From an uncultured Clostridia bacterium (lineage in GTDB: Bacteria; Bacillota; Clostridia; Christensenellales; UBA1242): a DNA stretch of 50,472 nt. Position numbers and translations under genes: made by a program. Location of the stretch: assembly GCA_944381205.1 (NCBI GenBank), contig CALWKG010000007.1, forward strand, positions 1 to 50,472, written 5' to 3'. The notes below the pieces were generated by a model. It was not told where the DNA came from. It ran no database searches and saw only the letters and a list, made by a program, of their open reading frames with translations. Shown here piece by piece: positions 50,443-50,472 of this stretch. How positions within the stretch are numbered: position 1 is the stretch's first letter; each line of letters opens with the position of its first letter.

Positions 50443-50472
50443 ATTAATAAGTGCCTGTTGAATTAAACAAAA

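Noticed and set aside
1-50472. A genome-wide reassignment of TGA to an amino acid
   Set aside because: All other recognised genes are full length without internal TGA, tryptophan is written TGG throughout, and several TGA stops fall at the expected protein ends.

Overview
The window looks like a chromosomal segment from a very AT-rich, endospore-forming member of the Clostridia (Bacillota). Evidence for this is the spoIIIA operon (spoIIIAB end to spoIIIAH), the spoVACDE operon, gerW/ytfJ, two DacF-type D,D-carboxypeptidases, a zinc-type L28, a Firmicutes-type PolI with decayed proofreading, and a 4-S1-domain 'S1' protein. I saw no prophage, transposon, plasmid or CRISPR signature. The genus cannot be named from the sequence alone.

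Layout. 1-3528: spoIIIA operon (engulfment channel/secretion complex of the forespore). 3537-7597: Asp23/Gls24-nusB-xseA-xseB-proS, led by a strong promoter. 7644-14566: CorB-like membrane protein, argR with three tandem operator-like boxes, recN, D,D-carboxypeptidase, M50 protease, scpA and an scpB interrupted by an in-frame TGA. 14616-16856 (minus): class A penicillin-binding protein. 16949-24955: miaB-mutS-mutL-miaA-ynbB-type PLP enzyme. 25140-26288 (minus): orphan membrane-anchored acidic protein with a beta-rich C-terminal domain, behind a promoter whose spacer is a perfect palindrome. 26551-28302: aspS. 28462-28863 (minus): small orphan. 29287-29361: tRNA-Glu. 29501-33543: comEC (without its metallo-beta-lactamase domain), holA, rpsT (with a long charged tail), HD hydrolase. 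33618-37388: polA, lytic transglycosylase, orphan. 37491-43367: DUF2953, gerW/ytfJ, dacF, rluB, HI0933-type flavoprotein, plsC, S1-domain protein. 43580-46042: tRNA-Thr, rpmB, tmk, SDR, tRNA-Leu. 46246-48381 (minus): a 711-residue Asn/Gln-rich lipoprotein. 48510-50361: spoVAC-AD-AE.

How the parts work together. Three sporulation modules frame the window: SpoIIIA complex with SpoIIQ-like partner, DacF/GerW for forespore cortex and germination functions, and SpoVA for dipicolinate uptake. Between them lies housekeeping for DNA repair (RecN, MutS, MutL, XseAB, PolI), chromosome segregation (ScpAB), translation (ProS, AspS, L28, S20, S1, RluB, MiaA/B) and envelope synthesis. Compared with the usual clostridial gene strings, several expected neighbours are absent (ispA/dxs/tlyA/nadK before argR, spoIVB after recN, coaE after polA, cmk and ispH around plsC), which suggests streamlining or a changed isoprenoid route.

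Most noteworthy: the scpB internal TGA in a genome that otherwise uses TGA rarely and mostly at overlapping gene junctions; promoters placed directly on start codons (leaderless mRNAs) for miaB, comEC and the HI0933 flavoprotein; the ArgR-box array; two promoters with palindromes in the spacer; and the two lineage-specific surface proteins. No complete, clearly new multi-gene system was identified; the best candidates for new biology are the two orphan surface proteins.
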